Assembly (NCBI GenBank): GCA_016199835.1
Contig: JACQFX010000052.1
Coordinates: 1-54,367, forward strand
Length of the DNA: 54,367 nucleotides
Source: Nitrosomonadales bacterium
Lineage (GTDB): Bacteria > Pseudomonadota > Gammaproteobacteria > Burkholderiales > Gallionellaceae
Reading direction: 5' to 3'
This document shows positions 7,027 through 16,200 of this stretch, piece by piece. The position numbers were made by a program, and so were the translations under genes. Numbering within the stretch: the stretch's first letter is position 1; each line of letters starts with the position of its first letter. The notes under the pieces were generated by a model. That model did no database searches. It had not been told where the DNA came from and was given only the letters and a program-made list of their open reading frames with translations.

Positions 7027-8826
7027 TCATCGTCCCTGATAAAGCTGCTCGATCTCCTTGCCAAAACGCACCGTCACTTGCGCGCGCTTGAGCTTGAGCG
7101 TGGGCGTCAGCATGCCATTCTCTATGCTCCACGGCTCCAGTGACAATAACACGCGGCGCACCTTGGCATACCCCGGAAACTCCCTGATCTGCCCGGCAAT
7201 GCGCTGCAACACCTGTTGCTCGATGCGCGTATCGTGCAGCGACTCCGGCATGTCAGAGCGCACGCCGACCTGTTGCGCAAAGATTTTCCATTGCTCCGGA
7301 TTGACCACCGCCAACACCAGCAGCGCGGGATGTCCTTCACCGAACACCATCACCTGATCGAACAGCGGATCGCGCATGATGGCTGCCTCCATGTCGGCAG
7401 GCGGCACTTTCTCGCCGTTGGACATCACGATGATCTCTTTCAGGCGTCCGGTGATGGTGATGTGGCCGCTCTCGCTGATGCTGGCGGTGTCGCCGGTATT
7501 CAGCCAGCCATCCCGGCCTATCATCGCTGCCGTGGCCTCGGGATTATTCCAGTAGCCCAGCATGTTGCACGGCCCTTTCACCAGCAGCGCATTCTGTTCG
7601 CCTATGCGCACCTGTATGTCCTGCAACGGCAGACCGACGGTAGAGGGGCGATTGCTCTCGACATGATTGACGCTCACCACCGGACTGGTTTCGGTCATGC
7701 CGTAGCCCTGTACCAGCGGCAGGCCCAGCGCGATGAACAGGCGCGACACCTTGGGCGGCAACGCCGCGCCGCCGCTGATGGACAGACGCAAGCGCCCGCC
7801 CAACCTGTCCATCACCTTCGCCGCGACCAGATGTTTGAGCAGCGGCCACAGCAACAATTTGGGCGTCCACGCGCCGCGCCCCTGCTCGTATTCGAAACGA
7901 TCCCAGCCGACATCCACGGTCAACGTGAACAGCTTGTGGCGCAACGGCGGGCCTTCTTCGAGCTTGGCGTGGATGGCGTTATAGATGCGCTCGTAGATGC
8001 GCGGCACGGCAACCAGTATGGTGGGGCGGATGATCTTCAAGTCATCGGCGAGCAAGGGAATCGAGCGCGCATAAGCAACGGTCGCGCCCGCCATCATGCT
8101 CATGTAATAGCCCGCCGTGCGCTCGAAAGCGTGTGACAGCGGCAGGAAGGACAACATGCAATCGTGTTTGCCGACCGAAGGAAAGGTCAGCAACCCGCCA
8201 TAGGCGTTATGCACGATATTATGGTGCGACAGCATCACGCCCTTGGGCTTGCCGGTGGTGCCCGAGGTGTACATGATGGTGGCGAGTTCGTCGCGCTTGC
8301 GTTCGCGCTCGGGCTGCAACGCAGCCTGCGCGGGCAGCCAGTCGTCGGCACACAACAAGCGCTTGTCGCCGCCCTGCGCGACCTTCTCCAGACTGAGCAG
8401 ACGCTGCAAACAGCCCAGTTGCTCCGTCACCGTATGCAAAGCCTGCCACTGCTCGTCGGTCTCGAACAGCAGCACTTTCACCTGCGCATCGTTGACGATG
8501 TAAGCCACGCTCTCCGGCCTGTCCACCACATACAGCGGCACCACCACCAGCCCCAGCGACAGCGCCGCCTGCTCGAACATCACCCACTGCGGACAATTGC
8601 GCAGCATCACCGCCACGCGCTCGCCCGCCGCCAGATTTTCGCGCAGCAGCGCCGCCTGCCAGCGCGCCACCTGATCGCGCATCTGCGCCCAGGTCAGTTC
8701 AAGCCAGACCTCCTTGTGCGTGTCGAAATAGCGATAGGCGATACTGTCCGGCGTGCGCTGCACGCGTTCGAGAAACAGGCCGTGCAAGGTGACGGCAGTT
8801 TCCGGCTTTATGATGTCGTCTGGCAT
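7027..8826 (-). CDS. Long-chain acyl-CoA synthetase (AMP-forming)
   Basis: A 599-residue member of the ANL superfamily that activates fatty acids to acyl-CoA using ATP and CoA. Motifs visible in order: the P-loop-like A3 motif YTSGTTGKPKGVMLSHHN (residues 186-203), VQGYGMTETSPVVS (A5), GWLNTGDTASISESGHITITG (A7/A8) and the hinge/lysine region KEIIVMSNGEKVPPADME. Its length and LSFLPLSHAFERT block resemble eukaryotic-type long-chain synthetases (FAA/FadD15 group) more than E. coli FadD. It begins 12 bases after the SDR-facing gap and overlaps the thioesterase coding region, so it is within the same operon. Confidence 0.9.
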   Translation of the reverse strand: MPDDIIKPETAVTLHGLFLERVQRTPDSIAYRYFDTHKEVWLELTWAQMRDQVARWQAALLRENLAAGERVAVMLRNCPQWVMFEQAALSLGLVVVPLYVVDRPESVAYIVNDAQVKVLLFETDEQWQALHTVTEQLGCLQRLLSLEKVAQGGDKRLLCADDWLPAQAALQPERERKRDELATIMYTSGTTGKPKGVMLSHHNIVHNAYGGLLTFPSVGKHDCMLSFLPLSHAFERTAGYYMSMMAGATVAYARSIPLLADDLKIIRPTILVAVPRIYERIYNAIHAKLEEGPPLRHKLFTLTVDVGWDRFEYEQGRGAWTPKLLLWPLLKHLVAAKVMDRLGGRLRLSISGGAALPPKVSRLFIALGLPLVQGYGMTETSPVVSVNHVESNRPSTVGLPLQDIQVRIGEQNALLVKGPCNMLGYWNNPEATAAMIGRDGWLNTGDTASISESGHITITGRLKEIIVMSNGEKVPPADMEAAIMRDPLFDQVMVFGEGHPALLVLAVVNPEQWKIFAQQVGVRSDMPESLHDTRIEQQVLQRIAGQIREFPGYAKVRRVLLSLEPWSIENGMLTPTLKLKRAQVTVRFGKEIEQLYQGR

Positions 8827-8837
8827 GATGGTTTTCT

Positions 8838-9659
8838 CTACTCAAGAAATAGATCGTTGAACAGCTTCGTTCCCGGCGCTACTGCATATTGCTCGAAATC
8901 CTCTACGCCCGCTGCGCGCAACACGTCTTCATCCACGAAAAAATTCCCGCTGCATGCCCGGCTGTCGCGCGTCAGGATGTGATGCGCCGCATCGGCCACG
9001 ATGGCCGGCTTGCGCGAGGCGCGCAGCACGGCTTCGGGAAAGTTGAATTCAATGGCGGCAGTGGCGATGGTGGTGCGCGGCCACAGGCAGTTCACCGCGA
9101 TGCCGTCTGCGGCAAACTCGCGCGCCATGCCCAGCGCGCACATGCTCATGCCGTATTTTGAGATGGTGTAAGCGACATGCGGCGCAAACCATTGCGCATC
9201 CATGCTCAACGGCGGCGACAAGGTCAGAATGTGCGGGTTCGCGGAATTTTTCAGATACGGGATGCAGGCTTGCGAAGCGAGGAAGGTGGCGCGCATATTC
9301 ACGTCCCAGATCAGGTCGAGACGTTTGGTCGGCGTATCCAGCGTATTGCTCAAACTGATGGCACTCGCGTTGTTGACCAGCACATCGATGCCGCCGAAAT
9401 GCTGCGCCGCCTGCTCCGCTGCCGCCTTGATCGCGTCCGCATCGCGCACGTCGAGCTGGATGGCGAGTGCCTTGCCGCCCGCCTGCTCCGCTTCCGCAGC
9501 CACGCTGTGTATGGTGCCGGGCAACCTGGGATGCGCCTCCACCGTCTTGCCGGTGATCACCACATTCGCGCCATCGCGCGCGCAACGCAACGCGATCTCG
9601 CGCCCGATGCCACGTGTAGCGCCGGTAATGAAGAGGGTTTTGCCGTGCAGGTCAGCCAT
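8838..9659 (-). CDS. Short-chain dehydrogenase/reductase, HSDL2-like
   Basis: A 273-residue classical-fold SDR. The cofactor motif TGATRGIG is at residues 12-19, NNAS follows in mid-sequence, and the catalytic Tyr-Lys pair is in YTISK with Ser in LTLSPPLS. The stretches HILTLSPPLSMD and FAPHVAYTISKYGMSMCALG are characteristic of the hydroxysteroid dehydrogenase-like 2 (HSDL2) subgroup, which in other organisms is associated with fatty-acid metabolism. Its substrate cannot be told from sequence. It lies 11 bases upstream of the acyl-CoA synthetase gene and is cotranscribed with it by spacing. It was probably adjacent to fadE before the nucleotidyltransferase module was inserted. Confidence 0.85.
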   Translation of the reverse strand: MADLHGKTLFITGATRGIGREIALRCARDGANVVITGKTVEAHPRLPGTIHSVAAEAEQAGGKALAIQLDVRDADAIKAAAEQAAQHFGGIDVLVNNASAISLSNTLDTPTKRLDLIWDVNMRATFLASQACIPYLKNSANPHILTLSPPLSMDAQWFAPHVAYTISKYGMSMCALGMAREFAADGIAVNCLWPRTTIATAAIEFNFPEAVLRASRKPAIVADAAHHILTRDSRACSGNFFVDEDVLRAAGVEDFEQYAVAPGTKLFNDLFLE

Positions 9660-9697
9660 TATTCCTTAACCTCCCAAGCCAGACACAGACCAGTATT

Positions 9698-10177
9698 TCA
9701 TTTCGCAGCCTCTATTGCCCGCTGCAACACCATCCTATCCATCACATCCTTGTTGCGCACAGATTGCTTGGTCAACAGCAAACCTTCGAGAGACAAGGTA
9801 CGCACCGGGATGCCGTCGAGGTCAACGATTTCGGCGTAGCGCGCCAGCGTTTCATTGGTTTCTCCACAAGCGCCAAATAGTAAATCCACCACAAATTCGT
9901 CTGCCACACGTATCGTTTCACCTTCGTCGAACCATGCAGGATCAATTTGTTCACTCGCTTTTTCAGGTAAAACCAGCAATGCCTTTATCACCCGTTTTGC
10001 CTGTTCACTGCCCGGCTGCACAAGAATGTCAATATCGGTTGTAGCACGATAGTAACCGTGAGCAAACAAGGCATACCCGCCAATCAGGAAATAATCCACA
10101 TTATTTTCATTGAGCGATTGAATGAGCATTTTCAAATCATCAATCGTCGCCGGGCGTGCATACTCGTCCTCAACCAT
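9698..10177 (-). CDS. Nucleotidyltransferase-fold protein (MNT/DUF6036-like)
   Basis: A 159-residue protein with a minimal nucleotidyltransferase core: LIGGYALFAHGYYRATTDID gives the helix-turn G33-G34 and the metal-binding pair D48-x-D50, and a third acidic residue is likely in EFVVDLLFG. Such proteins (AbiEii-, MNT- and DUF6036-like) are often one half of toxin-antitoxin or defence pairs that transfer nucleotides to RNA or partner proteins; others are uncharacterised. It overlaps by 8 bases the small gene upstream, forming a two-gene module. Neither is related to fatty-acid metabolism, although they sit inside that cluster, which suggests insertion. The exact subfamily is uncertain. Confidence 0.7.
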   Translation of the reverse strand: MVEDEYARPATIDDLKMLIQSLNENNVDYFLIGGYALFAHGYYRATTDIDILVQPGSEQAKRVIKALLVLPEKASEQIDPAWFDEGETIRVADEFVVDLLFGACGETNETLARYAEIVDLDGIPVRTLSLEGLLLTKQSVRNKDVMDRMVLQRAIEAAK

Positions 10178-10394
10178 GCCTGGCTTTCTGAACGGCGACC
10201 ATGGAATTGACCATACAGTCCATCATGTGCCGATCTGCTTCTCCGTGAGATTTATAACGGAACACACCGCGCGGGAACTGGAATGTGGACTGCAATTTTT
10301 GCAACTCGGTATTGAACAAAGCTCCCTCGCGCAGCAAAGCTCCATCGGCATGAAATGTGATATTTCTCTCCTTGCGCTTACCGGCAATTTTCAT
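10170..10394 (-). CDS. Small protein paired with the nucleotidyltransferase
   Basis: A 74-residue protein with no family I can name. It begins MKIAGKRKERN with a purine-rich site (GGGGAAG) three bases before the ATG, and contains FPRGVFRYKSHGEADRHMMD, a pattern I associate with small proteins encoded just upstream of nucleotidyltransferase-domain genes. The 8-base overlap with the following gene indicates translational coupling. It could be the antitoxin or partner of the nucleotidyltransferase; this is inferred only from size and arrangement. Confidence 0.6.
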   Translation of the reverse strand: MKIAGKRKERNITFHADGALLREGALFNTELQKLQSTFQFPRGVFRYKSHGEADRHMMDCMVNSMVAVQKARHG

Positions 10395-10461
10395 TGTCTT
10401 CCCCGTATGCTCGAAACCTCAATGCCCCGCCGCGAGATGTCTCCGCGAACTACCGCCAAAC

Positions 10462-10516
10462 GTAGGTCGGGCTCTGCCCGAAATAATTTTTATAACGGCG
10501 GGCAAAGCCCGCCCTA
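10462..10516. repeat. REP-like palindromic repeat (GTAGG...CCTAC type)
   Basis: Two small hairpins back to back: gtaggtcgggctctgcccga and, inverted, cgggcaaagcccgccctac, separated by an AT-rich spacer. The same type of element is at 43811-43858. This is a bacterial interspersed palindromic arrangement typical of REP/BIME sequences, located between fadE and the nucleotidyltransferase module. Confidence 0.7.
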
Positions 10517-10523
10517 CAAAACC

Positions 10524-12956
10524 TCAATGTGCTGCCGCGAGTTGTTCCGGCGCGAAATCGTCCACCATGATGACCTTGCGCCGCAGCGCGTAATCGCGTT
10601 CCAGCAGCAAGGCATCGTTCACGCCGATGACGCCCTTGTTGCGCGCCTCGGAAATACGTTCGAGTTCGTCCAGCGTCTTGAGTTGCCCGGATTTGCGCGC
10701 AGCGTCTATCTTCGCCTGCAAGGGTTCGTTGCTCAAGGTGCTGTGCAGCGCGGCATCTAGCGCGCCCACTGCATCGTTCTCGTCTGATGGCAGGAACATG
10801 CCTGCCGTCAGACGATCGCGCGCGGCGCCGGGCTGCATCATCAGCGTGGACACCTGATGCCCGAGTTCATCCGATGGCGGTGCGAGGCAACGCCCCAGAG
10901 GGAAGATCAAACCGCGCAGGATCAGCGCGGCAAGGCGGCTGGGGAAATTGTGCAGCACGCCATCGAGCGCCTGCTGCGTCCTGTACAGCGCATCCTGCAT
11001 GGACCAGTGCAGCAACGGCAGATCGTCCTGCTGATGCCCCTCGTCCTGGAAGCGTTTCAGCGTGGCCGAGCACAGGTACAACTGGCTCAGCACATCGCCC
11101 AGGCGCGCGGAAATTTTTTCGTGGCGCTTGAGGCTGCCGCCGAGCACCAGCATCGATACATCCGCCGCCAGCGCGAAAGCCGAGGCGTAGCGCGTGAGCT
11201 GCTGGCAATAGCGCCGCACCACCGCATCGTCCGCATGCACCGGGATGCCGTGCCCGCCCGTGATGCCGAATATCAGGGCGCGCGCCGCGTTGCTCAAACT
11301 GAAACTGATGTGGCCGAGCAATGCGCTGTCAAAGTTGTGTACCGCGCGCTTCGCATCTGCGTCATGCGCCGCCTGTATCTCCTTGAGCACATAGGGATGC
11401 GAACGGATCGCGCCCTGGCCGAAAATAATCATGCTGCGCGTCAGGATGTTCGCGCCTTCCACCGTGATGCCGATCGGCGTCTGCTGATAGAAACGCGCGA
11501 GATAATTGTCCGGCCCCATGCAGATGCCCTTGCCGCCGTGCACGTCCATCGCGTCGTTGATGACGATGCGGCCGCGCTCGGTGCAGTGGTATTTGACAAT
11601 GGCCGAAATCACCGACGGCTTCTCGCCCATGTCCACCGCCTGCGCCGTGAGCTTGCGCGCGGCATCCATCATGTAGAGATTGCCGCCGACGCGCGCCATG
11701 GCTTCTTCTACGCCCTCGAATTTACCCACGGGCATCTTGAATTGTTTGCGCACGCGGCCATACGCGCCGCAGGTGCGCGCCGCCGTCTTGCAACCGCCGG
11801 TAGCACTGGCCGGCAGCGAGATCGAACGACCCGCCGCCAGACATTCCATCAGCATGCGCCAGCCCTGGCCGATGCGCTCCTGTCCGCCGATGATGTAGTC
11901 GAGCGGGATGAATACGTCCTTGCCCGAAGTCGGGCCGTTCTGGAATGCGGAGTTGAGCGGGAAGTGGCGACGGCCCACGTTCACGCCGGGCGTGTCGGTC
12001 GGGATCAACGCGAGCGTGATGCCGCGCTCGGTCTCGCTGCCCAGCAGATGTTCCGGATCGTACAACTTGAAAGCGAGACCGAGCAGCGTGGCGACCGGCG
12101 CGAGCGTGATGTAGCGCTTCTCCCAGGTCACGCGCAAGCCCAGCACATCCGGCTTGCCTTCGAACTCTCCGCGACACACGATGCCGTAATCGGGTATCGC
12201 GCCCGCATCGGAGCCGGCGAACGGCCCGGTCAGCGCGAAGCACGGCACCTCTTTGCCCTGCGCCAGACCGCGCAGATATTTTTCCTTCTGCGCCACTGTG
12301 CCGTAGTGCAGCAACAGCTCGGCCGGCCCCAGCGAATTCGGCACCATCACCGTGACCGCCGCCGTGCCGCTGCGCGACGCCACCTTGGTCACCACCGCCG
12401 AATGCATCTGCGCGGAGAATTCCAGCCCGCCATATCTCTTCGGCACGATCATGCCGAAGAAGCCCTTGTCCTTGATGAACTGCCAAACATGAGGAGGAAG
12501 ATCCTGGCGCACATGGGTGATGTCCCAGTCGTCCAGCATGGAACACAAGGTATCGGTCTCGTTGTCGAGGAAAGCTTGCTCTTCCGGAGTAAGCGTAGCT
12601 TTGGGATAAGACAGCAGCTTGTGCCAGTCCGGATTGCCGCCGAACAGATCGCCGTCCCACCACACGGTTCCCGCGTCCAGCGCCTCCTGCTCGGTCTGCG
12701 ACACCTGCGGCAATATCTTGCGGAATATTTTCAGGATGGGGCCGCTCACCAGCAGCCGACGCAGCGCGGGCAGGCCCAGTATCGCGACGAACAGAACCAG
12801 CGCGACGATGAGCAACTGGAATACATCAGAAGACAAACGGCTCTGGATCGCAATGACCGGCACGAAGACTATCATCGCCAACAGCCAGCCCCAGATGGAA
12901 GAACGGAAAAAAGCCAGCAACAGAATCACCACCAACACCAGCATCAACACTTCCAT
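10524..12956 (-). CDS. fadE: Acyl-CoA dehydrogenase, FadE type
   Basis: An 810-residue membrane-associated acyl-CoA dehydrogenase, close to the 814 residues of E. coli FadE. It catalyses the first, FAD-dependent step of beta-oxidation. The N-terminus carries two hydrophobic segments (VLMLVLVVILLLAFF and WGWLLAMIVFVPVIAI). The dehydrogenase domain shows FGMIVPKRYGGLEFS, FALTGPFAGSDAGA and GGKGICMGPDNYLARFYQ, and the C-terminal third is the FadE-specific DUF1974 region. Start 12956 has GGAGG five bases upstream. It is the first gene of the minus-strand lipid catabolism run, although a repeat and a two-gene insert now separate it from the SDR. A large opposite-strand frame across it is a shadow. 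Confidence 0.92.
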   Translation of the reverse strand: MEVLMLVLVVILLLAFFRSSIWGWLLAMIVFVPVIAIQSRLSSDVFQLLIVALVLFVAILGLPALRRLLVSGPILKIFRKILPQVSQTEQEALDAGTVWWDGDLFGGNPDWHKLLSYPKATLTPEEQAFLDNETDTLCSMLDDWDITHVRQDLPPHVWQFIKDKGFFGMIVPKRYGGLEFSAQMHSAVVTKVASRSGTAAVTVMVPNSLGPAELLLHYGTVAQKEKYLRGLAQGKEVPCFALTGPFAGSDAGAIPDYGIVCRGEFEGKPDVLGLRVTWEKRYITLAPVATLLGLAFKLYDPEHLLGSETERGITLALIPTDTPGVNVGRRHFPLNSAFQNGPTSGKDVFIPLDYIIGGQERIGQGWRMLMECLAAGRSISLPASATGGCKTAARTCGAYGRVRKQFKMPVGKFEGVEEAMARVGGNLYMMDAARKLTAQAVDMGEKPSVISAIVKYHCTERGRIVINDAMDVHGGKGICMGPDNYLARFYQQTPIGITVEGANILTRSMIIFGQGAIRSHPYVLKEIQAAHDADAKRAVHNFDSALLGHISFSLSNAARALIFGITGGHGIPVHADDAVVRRYCQQLTRYASAFALAADVSMLVLGGSLKRHEKISARLGDVLSQLYLCSATLKRFQDEGHQQDDLPLLHWSMQDALYRTQQALDGVLHNFPSRLAALILRGLIFPLGRCLAPPSDELGHQVSTLMMQPGAARDRLTAGMFLPSDENDAVGALDAALHSTLSNEPLQAKIDAARKSGQLKTLDELERISEARNKGVIGVNDALLLERDYALRRKVIMVDDFAPEQLAAAH

Positions 12957-13060
12957 TGCCGCCTCCGATTATTCTTATAGTTTCATGTGCGAACTGTAAC
13001 GCCAGTCCGTATGGCTGGCAATGCTTTTCGAGCCATTCCACGCTTAAGAAATAACCAGCC

Positions 13061-13146
13061 CGTCATTCCCGCGCAGGCGGGAATCCGGCATGGCAAAAAT
13101 GCATTTTGGTTAAACCTACTGGATTCCCGCCTGTGCGGGAATGACG
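13061..13146. repeat. Palindromic intergenic repeat (cgtcattcccgcgcaggcgg type)
   Basis: An inverted pair: cgtcattcccgcgcaggcgg at the left and its near-complement ending gcgggaatgacg at the right, about 85 bases overall. A second copy is at 36805-36930. Repeats of this wording are common in proteobacterial intergenic regions. It fills most of the gap between fadE and the autotransporter terminator. Confidence 0.75.
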
Positions 13147-13175
13147 CCCACTCCGGGAAGACGGGCTCGCCAGAA

Positions 13176-13207
13176 ATGACAAAAGCGCCCGCAGGCGCTT
13201 TTGTCAT
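13176..13207. terminator. Bidirectional hairpin terminator after the autotransporter
   Basis: A perfect 14-bp stem (atgacaaaagcgcc / ggcgcttttgtcat) with a 4-base loop, 18 bases past the stop of the autotransporter gene. The T-rich 3' arm works on both strands, so it would end transcription of the autotransporter. Confidence 0.8.
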
Positions 13208-13224
13208 TCATCACAGCGAACCGC

Positions 13225-16200
13225 TTAGAACGGCATGCGTACCTTCAAGTATGCAGACTGGCTGTTGTAGTTCGTCCGGGTATCCACGTCCACATTGAAC
13301 GTGATCTCCGTACCGCTGCTGCGCACCACTTGCAAACCAAGGCCGCCGCGCACCACCGACGAAGCCGGCTTGATACCCGTGCTGACGTAGCTGATCGTGC
13401 TGCCACCCAGGTTCGTGGTCACGCTGGAAGTACCTTGCGAGTCGTGACCCACATCCAGATGGCCCACCAGCTTCACGCCGGTATCTATGGTATGCGCTGC
13501 CCTTACGCCAACCGTGAGTATGTTGGATGTGGCGCTGCTGCTGCCCACCCCATTACCCAACGCGCCTCCGTGTCCCGCTTCCATGTAGCCGTCATTGTTC
13601 ACGTGGGTGTATTCCCAACGTCCCAATGCCGTCAGGCTGGTCGCATCAGACAGTTTGTAGGTATGGCCGATATCCGCATTCAGATACGTGTGCTTGCTGC
13701 TGTAGCTACCCGTTACCGATCCATTTCCGGTTGCGAGCAAAGGTGTAGGCAGCAACACATTCGGTGCTACACGGCTGATGTCGTTGGTGTTATGCCCCAT
13801 ACCCAGTTCCAGATTGAGGGCGGTGTCAGCAGCGAGGTTGCCGGTACCGTACACGGTGAGCTGTGTCGTCCTGGTATCGATCTTGTCGTTGGTGTTGGCA
13901 TCTCCATCAACCTTGCTCTTGCCATAGGAGAGCGCCGCACCCACACGCCAGGCGTCGGACACCTTGCTATCCATGCCCAGCGCAGCACCGGAGCCGTTGG
14001 CCTTCCAGCCAGCGATACCGCCCGTCGCATTCTGCGTGCTGTGCGCAACGAATGGCTTGATCCAGAATGCGCGATCCTTGGCTGCCGCATCACCGGAAGA
14101 CAGACCCAGCAGATAGTCGTGCAGCAGTGACGATGCGCCGCCGCCCGCGCCAGCCAGACCGATCGCGTTGGCATTGCCGGACAGGCCAGAATCCAGCTCA
14201 GCCAGCTTGGCCTTGACGGTCGCCGGATCGACGTTGTTGATACCCTGCTGGTTGATCCACTGCACCAACTGATCCAGCGAACTGCCCGGCGGATAACTTC
14301 CCTGTCCGCCCAACAACGCAGCCAGGGCGGCGTTGAAGTCCCCGCCACTTGCGGCAGGAACGGTATTCGCTCCGAACACCAGCGGGTTCAGTGCTGCGGT
14401 CAGGTCGATCTGATTCGCATCGCTGCTGTTTACTTGAGCAGTAAAGTCCCAGATGGAGCTGTTGTCTGCAACGGTCATTGCATGCCCGGTAGTCAAGAGC
14501 CCGCTTGATCCGTACAGGCCACCTTGCGCATCCAGAATGTCAGCCACCGTCCCGCTCCGCAGCGTGGTAGTCGGCGCTACGTTCACGAAGATATTCGGGT
14601 TGCTAGCTGTCGCAGTATCGAAGGTAGCCGATCCGCTGACATGCAAGCTGCCGTGGATGCTGTCGTTGCTGGTCTGGGCAACGCTATCCAGACTACCGCC
14701 GCCGATACCCACCGAGTAAATCCCCGTGCTGCCCTGAACGTAATCCCCCGTCAGATTGACGCTGTTCTGCCAATCAACCGCCAGTACGCCGTTGTTCTGA
14801 AGTGGGGAGTACCTGACCGTAACATCGTTGGCCATGTAGAAGATGCCGCCGGTTCCGGCAAGCGAGCTAATCGTGTTACCGCCTGCGATGGTCGTATCAA
14901 CCACATTGATACCGCTATCAATATTGAAGTGGAACACATCGAAGGTGCCTTCGGAAGCGAATGCGCCGTTAACGTTGACAGTAGAGCCTTCACCGCCATC
15001 CACCGCACCGATCACGCGGCTACCCACCGCGCCAGCAGCGCCACCATTCACAGCCACGCGGTCGCTGTTACCAACGACGAATCTGGTCATGCCGTTCAGG
15101 TTCAGCGTGTTGCCGTAGATGTTATCACCCAGCCAGACCGCACCGTTCAACTCGCCAGTGTTGTCCACCGTTATCGCAGAGTTATTGTTGTTCAGGAACA
15201 GCGAGTAGGCATGCCTGTCCGGGTAGCTGGTACTCCAGAACGGAGCATCTATCGTGCCGTTGAGCGTGCCGGTCGTGCCTGTGATCGCACCCGTGATCGT
15301 GCCGCTGTTGATGATGCCGCCAGTAATGGCACTGGAGGTATTTACATAGATGCCAGCAGCGTGGGCACTTGTACCCGTGCGGACATTTGCAGTCGCAGTG
15401 ATATTGCCGCTGTTGATGATCGCACCACTGATGCTGCTAGCCCTGATGAGGATGCCGGTTGCACTCGCCCAGGTCTGACCATCCGCAGTCGCAGTGATGT
15501 TGGCAGAATTGAGTACCGGCCCACCTCCCAGACGATTTGCAGCGAAATTATTATTGATCCCGCCATTGTAGACATTGCCGCTTACGCTGGAACCCGCGAT
15601 CACCACGCCTACCGCATAAGCACCGCCACCATACGCATCTTGATTCGTCGCGCTCGCCAAGATGGTGCCGCTGTTGCTGATGCCGCCACTAACGACGCTA
15701 GCGCCAAGACCCACGCCGGTCGCGCCCGCAGAATTAGTGACGTCGCCGATGGCGCTAGCAGCGATGTTGCCACTGTTGGAGATGTCCGCACCCACGCTGG
15801 AACTCCAAACTCCCACACCAGCCGCGTAAACGTTCTCGAAGCTGCTTCCCGGGGTGGTTCCGTTCGCCGAGATAGTACCGCTGTTAGCGATACCACCAGT
15901 CACAGTGGAATAGCGGGTCTGTATGCCCGCAGCTGTAACCGTCCAACCCCAAGGGGAGGATGACGTCGCGACCGAGATGTTGCCCGCGTTGGTGATGATG
16001 CCCGTAACGGTGCTGCTCTCAACATTGATGCCATAGACATTCGCACTGAGAGTACCGCTGTTCGTGATGCCGCCCGTGACCGTACTATGGTTGTATACCC
16101 CGATAGCAGAGTAAGTGCCGGCGATGGAACCGTAGTTGGTGATCCCACCCGAGACGGTGCTGTAATTATCCAACGTCACGCCATACTCATTGCTCCGGAT

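Noticed and set aside
10857-12980. A 707-codon open frame on the plus strand
   Set aside because: It lies antisense to fadE, has His/Arg-rich composition typical of a GC-rich shadow frame and shows no family motif.
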